A stretch of DNA of 64,000 nucleotides from Aquabacter sediminis (GTDB taxonomy: Bacteria; Pseudomonadota; Alphaproteobacteria; Rhizobiales; Xanthobacteraceae), in contig NZ_JARBFX010000010.1 of assembly GCF_028863665.1 (NCBI RefSeq), forward strand, positions 98,553 through 162,552, read 5' to 3'. Position numbers and translations under genes: made by a program. Positions 27,059 through 36,217 of this stretch are shown piece after piece. A model generated the notes under the pieces. It was not told the DNA's origin and ran no database searches. It saw only the letters and a program-made list of their open reading frames with translations. The first letter of the stretch is position 1. Every line of letters begins with the position of its first letter.

Positions 27059-28132
27059 ATGCCCTTGATCGACTACATCCCGGCGCAGACCAACATCCAC
27101 TTCATGCGCCTGCGGCACTGGACGTTCCCGTTCTCCGCGGGAATCATGGTGCTGGCTGTCGTGTGCTTCGCCGTCTTCGGCTTCAACCTTGGCATCGACT
27201 TCCGCGGCGGTACGCTGGTGGAAGCTCAGACAAGCCAGCAGGCAGCAGACCTTGGTGCCCTGCGTGAGCATCTGGGCGACCTCGACCTCGGCGACGTGCA
27301 GATCCAGGAATTCGGATCGCCCCGCGACGTGTTGATCCGCGTCGGCCAGACCGGCGCCGATGATGCCGCTCAGCAGGCTATCGTGGCCAAGATTTCCGGC
27401 GCGCTCGGCTCCGACTATACGGTGCGCCGCGTGGAGACGGTGGGCCCGAGCGTCTCGGGCGAGCTGGTTCGCCAGTCGGTCATTGCGCTGCTGCTCGGCG
27501 CCGTGGCGGTGCTGATCTATCTGTGGTTCCGCTTCGAATGGCAGTTCGCGGTGGGCGCCATCGCCACCACGGCGCACGACGTGTTCGTGACGCTCATGGT
27601 GTATTCCTTCCTCGGGATCGATTTCGACCTGACCTCCATCGCGGCCATTCTCACCATCATGGGCTATTCGCTCAACGATACGGTGGTGGTCTATGACCGC
27701 ATTCGCGAGATGCTGCGCCGCTACAAGAAGATGGCTTTGCCGGAGATGCTCGACATCGCGGTGAACGCCACTTTCTCCCGCACCATCATCGTCTCGCTGA
27801 CCACCTTCTTCGCTTGTCTCGCCCTGTACTTCTTTGGTGGCGAGGTGCTGCGCGGCTTCTCGCTGGCGATGACGGTGGGCGTGGTCATCGGCACCTATTC
27901 CACCATCTTCGTGGCCGCCCCCATGCTGATCCATCTGGGCCTGCGCTCCTCGACGGTGGTGCCGGACGCGGAGAAGGATGTCGCTCCGGCGCCTGTCGCG
28001 GCGCCCGCAGACGTGGTGGAAGAGGCCGAGATCGTTCCTCAGGCCCCTCCAACCAGCCCTGCTTCCGGGAACCCGGCGCCCGCGTCGCGGCGTTCCAGCA
28101 AGGGACGCCAGCGTCCGCGCCCCAAGGGCTGA
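27059..28132 (+). CDS. secF: Protein translocase subunit SecF
   Basis: 357 residues with six membrane segments. FNLGIDFRGGTLVE, the block ILTIMGYSLNDTVVVYDRIR and TFSRTIIVSLTTFFACL are those of SecF. The C-terminal tail is long, Pro/Ala-rich and ends in a basic stretch, which varies among species. It works as the partner of SecD. Confidence 0.97.
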   Translation: MPLIDYIPAQTNIHFMRLRHWTFPFSAGIMVLAVVCFAVFGFNLGIDFRGGTLVEAQTSQQAADLGALREHLGDLDLGDVQIQEFGSPRDVLIRVGQTGADDAAQQAIVAKISGALGSDYTVRRVETVGPSVSGELVRQSVIALLLGAVAVLIYLWFRFEWQFAVGAIATTAHDVFVTLMVYSFLGIDFDLTSIAAILTIMGYSLNDTVVVYDRIREMLRRYKKMALPEMLDIAVNATFSRTIIVSLTTFFACLALYFFGGEVLRGFSLAMTVGVVIGTYSTIFVAAPMLIHLGLRSSTVVPDAEKDVAPAPVAAPADVVEEAEIVPQAPPTSPASGNPAPASRRSSKGRQRPRPKG

Positions 28133-28142
28133 GGAGAAGGTA

Positions 28143-28523
28143 ATGGTCGAACGGCCGGAAACGCCATTCCTGCCCCGGCAGGTGACGATTGACGGCTATT
28201 CGAACCGTTTCTTTCACTTCGCCGGCATGTCGCATGCAGGGTCCATCACCGCCCTGCCGTCCGGCGTGCGGCCGTGGCGGCCCGAGCGCTTCGCGGATCT
28301 TGGCGTTGATGACCTTGCCGTGGTGGTCGCCGAGGGCGATGCGGTGGAGCTTCTGCTGATCGGCACCGGTCGCGACCCCGCCCATTTGAAGGAGCCGCTG
28401 AAGCAGGTGCTCCGTGACGCGGGCATCCGGTTCGAGCTCATGCCGACCCCTGCCGCCGCCTCCACTTATAACGTCCTGCTCGATGAAGGCCGGCGCGTGG
28501 GCGCCGCCTTGATCGCCGTGTGA
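28143..28523 (+). CDS. Mth938-like domain protein (DUF498)
   Basis: 126 residues starting at the ATG at 28143 after GGAGAAGG. Sequence GFSNRFF-type start (DGYSNRFFHFAG), SHAGSITALPSG and VELLLIGTGRDP match the Mth938/NDUFAF3-like family. Its eukaryotic relative NDUFAF3 assists respiratory complex I assembly. The gene lies 10 bp after secF and 9 bp before a NDUFAF6-like gene, an arrangement that recurs in alphaproteobacteria and suggests a shared assembly role. Confidence 0.88.
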   Translation: MVERPETPFLPRQVTIDGYSNRFFHFAGMSHAGSITALPSGVRPWRPERFADLGVDDLAVVVAEGDAVELLLIGTGRDPAHLKEPLKQVLRDAGIRFELMPTPAAASTYNVLLDEGRRVGAALIAV

Positions 28524-28532
28524 GCGGCCGGC

Positions 28533-29441
28533 ATGGCCGAGCCCGCCCCTCCTGCAACGGCCCCCAGCCTTGATGCGGCCTATGCCCATTGCGGCGAGAT
28601 GTTGCGCGTCCAGGACCGGGATCGCTTCCTCGCCACTTTGTTCGCCGCAGAATCGGAACGCCGCCATCTGTGGGCGCTCTATGCCTTCAGCCTGGAGATT
28701 GCCCGCGTCCGTGAGGTGGTTCGCGAGGCCTTGCCGGGCGAGATGCGGCTGCAATGGTGGCGGGAGGTTATCGAGGGCTTGGGGCGGGGCGATGTGTCCG
28801 GCCATCCGGTGGCCCTCGCCATCTGTGATACCATTGATGCGAAGGCGCTGCCGCGTGGCCCGCTGCTGAACCTCATCGATGCGCGCACCTTTGACCTTTA
28901 TGACGACCCCATGCCGACCCTCAACGATCTGGAGGGATATGCGGGGGAAACAGCATCGATCCTGATCCAGCTGGGGGCGCAGATCCTCACGGGCCGCGCG
29001 CAGCCGGCGGTTGCCGAGGCGGCCGGTCATGCGGGTGTCGCCATCGCGCTGACGGGCCTGATGCGGGCCTTTCCGTTCCATGCCGCCCGCGGCCAATGCT
29101 ACCTGCCGCTCGACATGCTGCGCGCGGAAGGAATCGGCCGGGACGAGGCGGTGGGCGGTACGGGCTCGGCAGCCCTCGCCAAGGTCTTCGCGCAGCTGCG
29201 CAGCGTAGCGGCGGGGCATGTGCGCGCGGCGGTGCAGGGTCTCGCCGACGCGCCTCGGGACGCACTGCCGGTGTTTCTGCCTCTTGCTCTTGTGCCGGGT
29301 GACTTGAAGGCGCTGGCGCGGGTCTCCGACCCCTTCAAGACCGTGGCCGGCACATCGCCATTGGTGCGCCTGTGGACCATCTGGCGCGCCGCCCGTCGCG
29401 CGCGGGCAGGGCGCCCATTGGTCAGGCCGCCGGCCGCGTGA
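28533..29441 (+). CDS. Squalene/phytoene synthase-like protein (NDUFAF6 type)
   Basis: 302 residues with the all-helical trans-isoprenyl synthase fold. Where true synthases have the first DxxxD motif, this protein has LYAFSLEIARVREVV, and where the second lies it has FHAARGQCYLPLDML. Loss of the first Asp cluster is typical of the NDUFAF6 branch, which helps assemble complex I and does not make squalene. GEMRLQWWREVI is conserved in that branch. The 3' end overlaps the convergent kinase-like gene by 20 bp. Confidence 0.85.
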   Translation: MAEPAPPATAPSLDAAYAHCGEMLRVQDRDRFLATLFAAESERRHLWALYAFSLEIARVREVVREALPGEMRLQWWREVIEGLGRGDVSGHPVALAICDTIDAKALPRGPLLNLIDARTFDLYDDPMPTLNDLEGYAGETASILIQLGAQILTGRAQPAVAEAAGHAGVAIALTGLMRAFPFHAARGQCYLPLDMLRAEGIGRDEAVGGTGSAALAKVFAQLRSVAAGHVRAAVQGLADAPRDALPVFLPLALVPGDLKALARVSDPFKTVAGTSPLVRLWTIWRAARRARAGRPLVRPPAA

Positions 29442-30525
29442 TCCGGTCGGTCAGGTTGAGCCGGCCGCGGGCGATTTCGGCGACCGTTTCCTGAATCGCC
29501 GGGCTTCCCGAAAGGGCATCGAGCATTTCGATCTGGTTGCGCGCCACCAGCAGCAGAAGATCATCACGCACGGTGCCGTCCGCGGCACGGGGCAGGCGGC
29601 GGACGACCTGGAGATGGTCCAAGTGCGGCCGGTCGGGCAGGGCCTGCGCCAGGTGGCCGCGCAGCGCCTCGACGCTAAGCGGGCTGTCGGCCTCCACGAA
29701 GGCATACAGGCCGACCTTGCCGCCAAGGGTCTGGAAGTCGGACATGTGCACGTCGCGCACGCTGGGATAGGTCGCCAGCGCCGCCGCGATGCGGGGACCC
29801 ACCTGAGTCACGCGCGGCCCGCGACCTTCCGTATCCGAATAGGACATGAGCCGGCGGGTGACGAAGCGGTAGACCTTCTTGCCGGTCGCCATCCAGATGC
29901 GGGCAAAAATGCTTTTTTGCGCCAGTACCTTGCGCTCCCGCGGTGTGAGCGCCTCGGGGCAATAGGTGCGCTTGTGCTTCAAGAGGTGGCGCACATCCTC
30001 ATAGGCGAGCACACGACCGAGCCGCCAGCGCCGGCTGATGGGCAGAGCCAGCTGAAAGTCCATCAGCCAAGCCTCGCCATCCGCGCCCCGCAGCCAGTTC
30101 TGCTGCTTGGCCAGATCATTATGGGCAAAGCCTGCGGCATGGAGGGTGCGCAGCGCCGCCTTGGCGGAGCGGAAATAATGCAGGTCGCCGTGGGGGCGGG
30201 CGATTTGAAGCGGGACGCCCTCGATCCAGCCGCGCACCAGAAAACGGTCGCCGACGGCGAGGAGAGGCGTCGTGACACCCGTGCGGGTTACCCGTTCCAG
30301 CGCCTTCACCTCGCCCGCGGCCAAGCGTCGGGCGATGAGGATGAACCAGGGGGAGACGGTATCCCACCGCCGGCGCACCGCCTCGTGCGCGGTGCCGCTG
30401 GCGTCGACCCAGGTGCCCCGCTCCACGGTCGAGAAAACGTCGCGCTTCAACACCGTGTCGACGGTGAAGCGGGACGGGTCGGCATTGCGCTCGAGCGGCG
30501 GAACGGGACGGGACTGACGGGACAT
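29422..30525 (-). CDS. Protein-kinase-like protein with unassigned C-terminal domain
   Basis: 367 residues from the ATG at 30525. A kinase-like catalytic loop (HAAGFAHNDLAKQQNWL) and a metal-binding DFG-like motif (AWLMDFQLAL) are present near residues 130-165, as in RIO/Kdo-kinase-like or aminoglycoside-phosphotransferase-like enzymes. The C-terminal part (about 250-360) reads SVRDVHMSDFQTLGGKVGLY and AADGTVRDDLLLLVA, recalling the swivelling domain of adenylating enzymes, but this is uncertain. It is 10 bp downstream of trmFO on the same strand. Substrate and role are unknown. Confidence 0.7.
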   Translation of the reverse strand: MSRQSRPVPPLERNADPSRFTVDTVLKRDVFSTVERGTWVDASGTAHEAVRRRWDTVSPWFILIARRLAAGEVKALERVTRTGVTTPLLAVGDRFLVRGWIEGVPLQIARPHGDLHYFRSAKAALRTLHAAGFAHNDLAKQQNWLRGADGEAWLMDFQLALPISRRWRLGRVLAYEDVRHLLKHKRTYCPEALTPRERKVLAQKSIFARIWMATGKKVYRFVTRRLMSYSDTEGRGPRVTQVGPRIAAALATYPSVRDVHMSDFQTLGGKVGLYAFVEADSPLSVEALRGHLAQALPDRPHLDHLQVVRRLPRAADGTVRDDLLLLVARNQIEMLDALSGSPAIQETVAEIARGRLNLTDRITRPAA

Positions 30526-30535
30526 GACGGGCGTC

Positions 30536-31960
30536 TTAAGCTGCCGCCGCGTGCATGTCGAGCCATGCACTCCAATGGGCCAGCGCGCGGGCGGCGAGCG
30601 CCTTCTTCTTCGCCAGCGTTTTTTCCGATCCGCGCAGGCGCTTGCCGCCTTCTCCTTTGGGGGACTGCTCCAGGGGCGGGAAGAGGCCGAAATTGACGTT
30701 CATGGGCTGGAAGGAGCGCGGCCCCGCATCAATAGTCTCGATGTGCCCGCCGGTGATGTGAGCGAGGAGAGCGCCATGGGCCGTGGTGCTGGGCGGCAAG
30801 GTCGGCGCCTCGCCGAGGCGCTGCTGCGCCGCGAGGCGGCCCGCCAAGAGGCCCACGGCGGCGCTTTCCACATAACCCTCGCAGCCGGTGATCTGACCGG
30901 CAAAGCGCAGGCGCGGATCGGCTTTCAGGCGCAGCGTCTCGTCCAGCAGGCGAGGGGAGTTGAGGTAGGTGTTGCGGTGCAGCCCGCCCAGCCGGGCGAA
31001 CTCGGCATTCTCAAGCCCGGGAATGGTCCGGAAAACGCGCACTTGCTCGCCATGGCGGAGCTTCGTTTGGAAGCCCACCATGTTGTAGAGCGTGCCCAGC
31101 TTATTGTCCTGGCGCAGCTGGATTACTGCATAGGGACGCACGTCCGGGGCGTGGGGGTTGGTGAGGCCCACTGGCTTCATGGGGCCAAAGCGCAGCGTCT
31201 CCCGTCCGCGCTCCGCCATCACCTCGATCGGCAGGCAGCCGTCGAAATAGGGCGTCTTGGCTTCGAAGTCCCGCAGCGGCGTCTTCTCTCCCGCCAGCAG
31301 GGCGTCGATGAAGGCCTCGTATTGGGCCTGGTCGAGCGGGCAATTGATGTAGTCGGCGCCAGTTCCGCCGGGGCCGGCCTTGTCATAACGGGACTGGAAC
31401 CAGGCCCGGCTCATGTCGATGCTGTCGAAATGGATGATGGGCGCGATGGCGTCGAAGAACGCGAGGGATTGTTCGCCGGTGAGCCCCAGCACCGCCTCGG
31501 CCAGAGCGGCGGAAGTGAGGGGGCCGGTGGCAATGATGACATTGTCCCAGTCTTCCGGCGGCAGGCCCGCCACTTCTTCGCGTCGCACCTCCACCAGGGG
31601 ATGGGCGGCGAGGGCCTCGGTTACCGCCTGGGAGAAGCCGTCGCGATCCACCGCAAGGGCGCCACCAGCGGGCACCTGGTTGGCATCGGCGCAGCGCAGA
31701 ATCAGGGAGCCGGCCCGGCGCATCTCCGCATGGAGGACGCCGACCGCATTGCCTTCAGGATCGTCGGAGCGGAAGGAGTTGGAGCAGACCAGTTCGGCGA
31801 GGCCATCGGTGTGATGAGCGTCCGTCTTGCGCACCGGTCGCATTTCGTGCAGCACAACGGGAACGCCCCGGCTCGCGATCTGCCAGCATGCCTCGGAGCC
31901 GGCCAAACCGCCGCCGATGACGTGAACCGGCTTGGCATCGGCTTGCGTGGGCTGTGTCAT
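30536..31960 (-). CDS. trmFO: Methylenetetrahydrofolate-tRNA-(uracil-5-)-methyltransferase
   Basis: 474 residues from the ATG at 31960 (a GTG four codons earlier is possible). The FAD dinucleotide fold [18 protein letters not shown], the block [19 protein letters not shown] and the [20 protein letters not shown] block are diagnostic. The enzyme makes 5-methyluridine at position 54 of tRNAs using folate and FAD. The kinase-like gene follows 10 bp downstream. Confidence 0.97.
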   Translation of the reverse strand: MTQPTQADAKPVHVIGGGLAGSEACWQIASRGVPVVLHEMRPVRKTDAHHTDGLAELVCSNSFRSDDPEGNAVGVLHAEMRRAGSLILRCADANQVPAGGALAVDRDGFSQAVTEALAAHPLVEVRREEVAGLPPEDWDNVIIATGPLTSAALAEAVLGLTGEQSLAFFDAIAPIIHFDSIDMSRAWFQSRYDKAGPGGTGADYINCPLDQAQYEAFIDALLAGEKTPLRDFEAKTPYFDGCLPIEVMAERGRETLRFGPMKPVGLTNPHAPDVRPYAVIQLRQDNKLGTLYNMVGFQTKLRHGEQVRVFRTIPGLENAEFARLGGLHRNTYLNSPRLLDETLRLKADPRLRFAGQITGCEGYVESAAVGLLAGRLAAQQRLGEAPTLPPSTTAHGALLAHITGGHIETIDAGPRSFQPMNVNFGLFPPLEQSPKGEGGKRLRGSEKTLAKKKALAARALAHWSAWLDMHAAAA

Positions 31961-32103
31961 TCCCGTCCTCACTTCCGAAACAGCAGGCCATAAGGGCCAC
32001 AGGGAGCCCGATCAGCCAGGGGGAAGGGACCGGACAGCGCGCTTGCCAGCGGGGTGTGCCTTAAGCGCGCGGACAGTTCAAGAACCGTTGTTCTTGCAGT
32101 GCA

Positions 32104-32130
32104 AACGAAAATGGCCCCCGCAGGGGCCAT
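32104..32130 (-). terminator. Terminator of the DUF1127 gene
   Basis: ATGGCCCC-N4-GGGGCCAT (32111-32130) is a perfect 8-4-8 hairpin. On the minus strand it is followed by TTTTCGTTT. It lies 26 bp after the DUF1127 stop codon. Confidence 0.7.
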
Positions 32131-32155
32131 GATCCGTCAAGCGCTACGATAGATG

Positions 32156-32320
32156 TCAGACGACATGCAGGGTGGCGCGCCGGGCAACCGCGCGGATTTC
32201 GCTCCGCATGACGTTGATATCGCCGAGTGTACGATCGTCGAGCTGGGAAAGTTCAGCCACAGTCCGATTGTAAGCGTGCCAGCGGCGAATCTGGCCAGCC
32301 AGAAAGCCCCAAAGCAACAT
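32156..32320 (-). CDS. Small DUF1127 protein
   Basis: 54 residues. The start at 32320 has an AAGGAG site seven bases upstream; an ATG six bases earlier is too close to that site. The Arg-rich pattern WHAYNRTVAELSQLDDRTL and DINVMRSEI is the DUF1127 motif (YjiS-like). Members are tiny basic proteins; some alphaproteobacterial ones take part in RNA turnover or phosphate/carbon metabolism. A hairpin terminator follows. Confidence 0.88.
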   Translation of the reverse strand: MLLWGFLAGQIRRWHAYNRTVAELSQLDDRTLGDINVMRSEIRAVARRATLHVV

Positions 32321-32635
32321 GATCATTCTCCTTTCGAGGGCGCTCCTGAAGCGCCACGTTTCTTGAACATGGAGATAGGCCATCCGCACAACATGACAAA
32401 TAGGTAAGCTTGCAGTGCAGCAATGCACGGCGCGCATGAAGACAGTCACCGTCATGACGTCAGAGCCAGCGCGGGTGAAACAACTTCAAGGGGTCGCTCG
32501 CAGTGCTGCTGAAGCTCGAGGCCTGCCCGGGAAAAGGGCGGCTCATTATATTGCCCTGCCTATGCGATAGGCTTTCTAAACAGTGAATCCGAGGTGGGTG
32601 CTGAAACCCTGGGCGGTTTCGCTCCGAACGTGGCA
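32321..32635. other. Intergenic stretch upstream of the DUF1127 gene
   Basis: About 315 bp between the DUF1127 start and the LysR stop, both genes on the minus strand. It must carry the DUF1127 promoter. No other structure was recognised. Confidence 0.35.
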
Positions 32636-33523
32636 TTAGCCCTTTCTGCCGTAGATCTCGCGCGTCAGCTGGAGCCACGCGCGGGCGGCATCGGAAAGGT
32701 AGGCGCCGCGGCGCCAGATCACGGCCATGCTCCAGTCCGTGCCCGGCTCGTCCAAGAGCACCCGCGCCACCGCCGCGTGGGCGCGCTGTTCTGCAATCAT
32801 CCGCGGCAGGAAGCCGATCCCGAGGCCTGCTGCCACGAGGGCGACGATGAAGTCGATCTGCGCGCTGCGCGCGATGATGTCGGGCATCACGCCTTGGCGG
32901 TCGCACGCATCCAGGATGATGGCATTCAGCGCGAAGCCGCTCTCGAACAGGATGAAGGGGGAGGCAGCGAGGTCGTGAAGGCGCACGCTGCGGGCATGCT
33001 GCGCGGGATGGCCGGGCGGCAGCAGCGCCACCAGGGGCTCGCTGCGCACGGGCTCGGCCTCGAACACGTCGGAGACGGGGAGGAGGGATGCGGCAAAGTC
33101 CATCTCGCCGGCCAGCAGCAGCTCTTCCAGCCGCTTGGAGCCGTGCTCGGCGAGGCGGATCTCGATGCCCGGATAGCGGCTGCGATAGGTGGCGAAGAGG
33201 GGCGCGAACAAGGTGCTGGAGCCGAGCGGCGGCAAGCCGAGCCGCAGCACACCGCGCTTCAGGCCCCGCAACTCGTCGAGCTCCGCCACCAGGTCGTCCC
33301 GCTCCGCCAGCATAGACAGGGCCCGGCGATAGACGATCTCACCGGCCGCCGTGAGCGTGCTGCGATGGCCGACACGGTCCAGCAGCGTCACGCCCAATTC
33401 TTCCTCCAGATGCTTCACCGCCTTGGAGATGGTGGACTGGGTGGCGAACACGGCCTTCGCCGCCTGGGAGAATCCCCCCTGGCGGACCACCTCGACGAAG
33501 GCGCGCAATGTCCTAAGTTCCAT
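32636..33523 (-). CDS. LysR-family regulator of the cidAB-like operon
   Basis: 295 residues. The helix-turn-helix (GFSQAAKAVFATQSTISKAV) and the following LEEELGVTLLDRVG block are typical LysR. It is divergent from the cidA/cidB-like genes, as CidR is in Firmicutes and as related regulators are in Gram-negatives. A perfect nine-base dyad and an outer dyad lie in the 115 bp between them. The inducer is not readable; CidR relatives respond to acetate. Confidence 0.92.
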   Translation of the reverse strand: MELRTLRAFVEVVRQGGFSQAAKAVFATQSTISKAVKHLEEELGVTLLDRVGHRSTLTAAGEIVYRRALSMLAERDDLVAELDELRGLKRGVLRLGLPPLGSSTLFAPLFATYRSRYPGIEIRLAEHGSKRLEELLLAGEMDFAASLLPVSDVFEAEPVRSEPLVALLPPGHPAQHARSVRLHDLAASPFILFESGFALNAIILDACDRQGVMPDIIARSAQIDFIVALVAAGLGIGFLPRMIAEQRAHAAVARVLLDEPGTDWSMAVIWRRGAYLSDAARAWLQLTREIYGRKG

Positions 33524-33532
33524 TCTATTCCA

Positions 33533-33580
33533 ATTGCGACTTAAATGAATTCTGTCAATTCATTTTACGCATATCGCAAT
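33533..33580. promoter_or_regulatory. Nested dyads between LysR and cidA genes
   Basis: Inner dyad AAATGAATT-N5-AATTCATTT at 33543-33565 is perfect. An outer pair, ATTGCGA at 33533-33539 and TCGCAAT at 33574-33580, is centred only a few bases away. The inner dyad begins 20 bp upstream of the LysR start. This is the layout expected for a LysR-type operator that controls both directions. Confidence 0.65.
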
Positions 33581-33638
33581 GCAGCGTATCGTTCACGGCA
33601 ACTCAGGAGCGGCGCGGTCCGCTCCCCGGATTTCAGCC

Positions 33639-34040
33639 ATGATCCCCGTCGCATTGCATGCCCGGGCCGTGCTTCGCCGCACGCGCTCGTTCCAGATTGT
33701 CGTTCTCGCCGCCGTGTGGCTCTCCGCCGACACGCTCGTGCGCTTCACCGGCCTGCCGTTGCCAGGCGGCGTCGTGGGCATGGTGGCCCTGCTGGTTCTT
33801 CTCGCCACAGGTTGGGTCAAGCCGGCGTCGGTGCGCCTCGGTGCCTATTGGCTGCTGGCGGAGATGCTGCTCTTCTTCGTGCCGGCCGCGATTGCCGTCA
33901 TCGACCATGGCGAGTTCATCAGTGCGCTCGGCTTGAAGATCGCCCTGGTGATCTTCGTGGGCACGCTGATGGTCATGGCGGGAACGGCGGCCACCGTCGA
34001 ACTTCTCTATCGCTGGCGGGTGCGCCATGCGGTGGGATGA
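33639..34040 (+). CDS. cidA: CidA/LrgA family holin-like membrane protein
   Basis: 133 residues with four hydrophobic segments. GLPLPGGVVGMVALLVLL and LGAYWLLAEMLLFFVPAAIA are typical of CidA/LrgA. The ATG at 33639 was chosen because the longer frame adds a non-hydrophobic, unusual leader. The family was named for cell-death or autolysis control in Staphylococcus; related pairs transport pyruvate or other small acids. The 3' end overlaps the next gene by 14 bp. Confidence 0.9.
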   Translation: MIPVALHARAVLRRTRSFQIVVLAAVWLSADTLVRFTGLPLPGGVVGMVALLVLLATGWVKPASVRLGAYWLLAEMLLFFVPAAIAVIDHGEFISALGLKIALVIFVGTLMVMAGTAATVELLYRWRVRHAVG

Positions 34041-34725
34041 TGCGACGCTCCAGCTGATCTTCTGGCCGCTCGCCACCATCGCGCTCTATCGCCTGGCGCG
34101 GGCCATCAACACAAGATGGCCCCGCTGGTGGACCGGACCGCTTTTGCTGACCCCGCTGATGGTCGCGGCCCTGACGCTCACGCTGAAGACGGATTATCGC
34201 GCCTATATGAGCGGCACCCACTGGCTGCTCCTCATGATGGGACCGGCCACTGTGGCTTTCGCTTTGCCCATCTATGAGCAGCGCGCAATCATCCGCCGGC
34301 ACTGGCCGATCCTGATCGTGGGGGTGGTGGCGGGAAGCACCATTGCCATGGGATCGGCGTGGGCCTTGGCCCACCTGCTCGGTGTGCCGGACGAGCTCGG
34401 CCGCAGCCTGATGCCACGCTCCACCACCACGCCGTTTGCGATGGCGGTCTCGGGAGAGATCGGCGGGCTCCCCGACCTCACGGCCGTCTTCGTCATCCTC
34501 ACCGGCGTGTGTGGCGCTGCCATGGGCGAAGTGATGCTGAAATGGCTTCCGCTGCGCTCCGCCCTCGCCAAGGGGGCCCTGTTCGGCATGGGGGCCCATG
34601 GCGCAGGTGTGGCCAAGGCCAATCAGATCGGTCGCGAGGAGGGGTCGATCGCGGGCCTCGTGATGGTCCTGGCGGGCCTCCTGAACCTGCTGGCCGCGCC
34701 TCTCGTCATGCTCGCGCTGAACTGA
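34027..34725 (+). CDS. cidB: CidB/LrgB family membrane protein
   Basis: 232 residues with about six hydrophobic segments. [20 protein letters not shown] and [19 protein letters not shown] are the two conserved LrgB blocks. It overlaps the cidA-like gene by 14 bp, so translation is probably coupled. Its last 20 bp overlap the end of the convergent heme A synthase gene. Confidence 0.93.
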   Translation: MRWDDATLQLIFWPLATIALYRLARAINTRWPRWWTGPLLLTPLMVAALTLTLKTDYRAYMSGTHWLLLMMGPATVAFALPIYEQRAIIRRHWPILIVGVVAGSTIAMGSAWALAHLLGVPDELGRSLMPRSTTTPFAMAVSGEIGGLPDLTAVFVILTGVCGAAMGEVMLKWLPLRSALAKGALFGMGAHGAGVAKANQIGREEGSIAGLVMVLAGLLNLLAAPLVMLALN

Positions 34726-35788
34726 GGCGGGCCATTCCGGCCTGCGGGACCGCGGCGCGCGACAGGTCGCAGGCGTGAATGGTCGCCACGATCAGCACGA
34801 CGGTGGCCCCGAACTGATGCGCCAGCGCCAGGTCCAGGGGCACGACCAAGAGCAGCGTGAGGATGCCAAGAAGCGCCTGCGCGCTCACGAGGCCGAACAG
34901 CCCCCAGGCCTGCAGCGCAGCCCAACCTCCTGTCCGTGCGGCATGGAACGCATGGAGGAGGGCGAACAGCCACAGCGCATAGGCAATCATCCGGTGCGTG
35001 AACTGGACGGTGAGCACATTCTCGAACAGGTTGCGCCAGCCGGGCGAAAGCAAGGCGAGCTTGTCGGCAGCGGGAATGAAGGCGCCATCCATGAGCGGCC
35101 AGGTGTTGAAGGTCATGCCCGCATCCAGCCCGGCCACGAGACCGCCGGCGAAAATCTGAAGCAGCACCAGGCCAACCAGAGCAAACGCGCCGGCGCGCAG
35201 TGTCGGTGGCATGGCCTGCGGCCTGGCGGAAACAAGGGTGCGGGCCACATAGACCACCGCAGCCAGGATGATGCAGGCCATGGTGAGGTGCACCGCCAGG
35301 CGGTACTGGCTGACAGAGGTGCGCTCGGTGAGGCCGGAGGCCACCATCCACCAGCCGATGGCGCCCTGCATGCCGCCGAGCACGAACAGCCCCAGACACT
35401 TGCCCAGCAGCGCGCCACGAATGACACCGCGCACGGCGAAATAGAGGAAGGGCAGCAGGAAGGCGAAACCGATTACCCGGCCCAGCAGGCGGTGCGCCCA
35501 TTCCCACCAGAAAATGGTCTTGAAGCTCTCCAACCCCATGCCCTTGTTGAGGATCTCGTACTGGGGAATGGTCTTGTACTTGTCGAACTCAGCCTGCCAT
35601 TGCGCCTCGTTCATGGGAGGCAAGATGCCGGTGACGGGCTTCCATTCGGTGATGGACAGGCCCGATTCGGTCAGCCGCGTCGCGCCCCCGACCACCACCA
35701 TGGCGACGATCATGGCCGCCACCAGATAGAGCCAGAGACGCACGCCCTGCATGGATGTGTCTCTCGGTTCGACCGTGCTTGCAGCCAT
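34706..35788 (-). CDS. ctaA: Heme A synthase (COX15/CtaA)
   Basis: 360 residues from the ATG at 35788; an ATG at 35797 is closer to an AAGGA motif than is usual. Eight membrane segments are visible. The four expected heme-ligand His lie in [32 protein letters not shown] and [10 protein letters not shown]. The opening [19 protein letters not shown] is diagnostic of the alphaproteobacterial/mitochondrial branch. The enzyme oxidises heme O to heme A for aa3 oxidases in the inner membrane. Confidence 0.96.
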   Translation of the reverse strand: MAASTVEPRDTSMQGVRLWLYLVAAMIVAMVVVGGATRLTESGLSITEWKPVTGILPPMNEAQWQAEFDKYKTIPQYEILNKGMGLESFKTIFWWEWAHRLLGRVIGFAFLLPFLYFAVRGVIRGALLGKCLGLFVLGGMQGAIGWWMVASGLTERTSVSQYRLAVHLTMACIILAAVVYVARTLVSARPQAMPPTLRAGAFALVGLVLLQIFAGGLVAGLDAGMTFNTWPLMDGAFIPAADKLALLSPGWRNLFENVLTVQFTHRMIAYALWLFALLHAFHAARTGGWAALQAWGLFGLVSAQALLGILTLLLVVPLDLALAHQFGATVVLIVATIHACDLSRAAVPQAGMARLSSARA

Positions 35789-35960
35789 GGCTCTCATGTC
35801 CTTTCCCGCGCCGGGTGTGGCCCTCCCCCAAGATCCGTTATAGAGCGGACGAGGACGGTGCAACACCGGCCCTCGCCCGCTTGGGGATGCCCGGGCATCA
35901 GCTGATCGGCTACGGTGGCAGCTTGAGGCTGGTTCAGCGGTGGTCTGAGAAAGGTGGAGA

Positions 35961-36173
35961 ATGCCTCAGCGTCTACGCAAGCTCATTGGAACGGTGCTGC
36001 TTCTGGCGCTGATGGTGATCTGGGCCCTGGTGGCCATGGCGCTGGCCCAGGGGCGGGTCACGGAGCTGCATTGGGCGCTCCAGACTGTCAGCTACATCAT
36101 TCTCGGCGTCGCCTGGGTCATTCCCGCGGCATTCCTGATCCGCTGGATGGAACGCCCCAACCGCAAGACGTGA
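35961..36173 (+). CDS. DUF2842 small membrane protein
   Basis: 70 residues with two membrane segments. [20 protein letters not shown] and [19 protein letters not shown] match DUF2842, found almost only in alphaproteobacteria. It diverges from ctaA, with 172 bp between, as is frequent in this group, so a link to respiratory assembly is possible but unproven. Confidence 0.88.
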   Translation: MPQRLRKLIGTVLLLALMVIWALVAMALAQGRVTELHWALQTVSYIILGVAWVIPAAFLIRWMERPNRKT

Positions 36174-36217
36174 GAGAAGAACGGTCTGTAAGTGTCTGCG
36201 ATTGTGTATGTTTCGCG

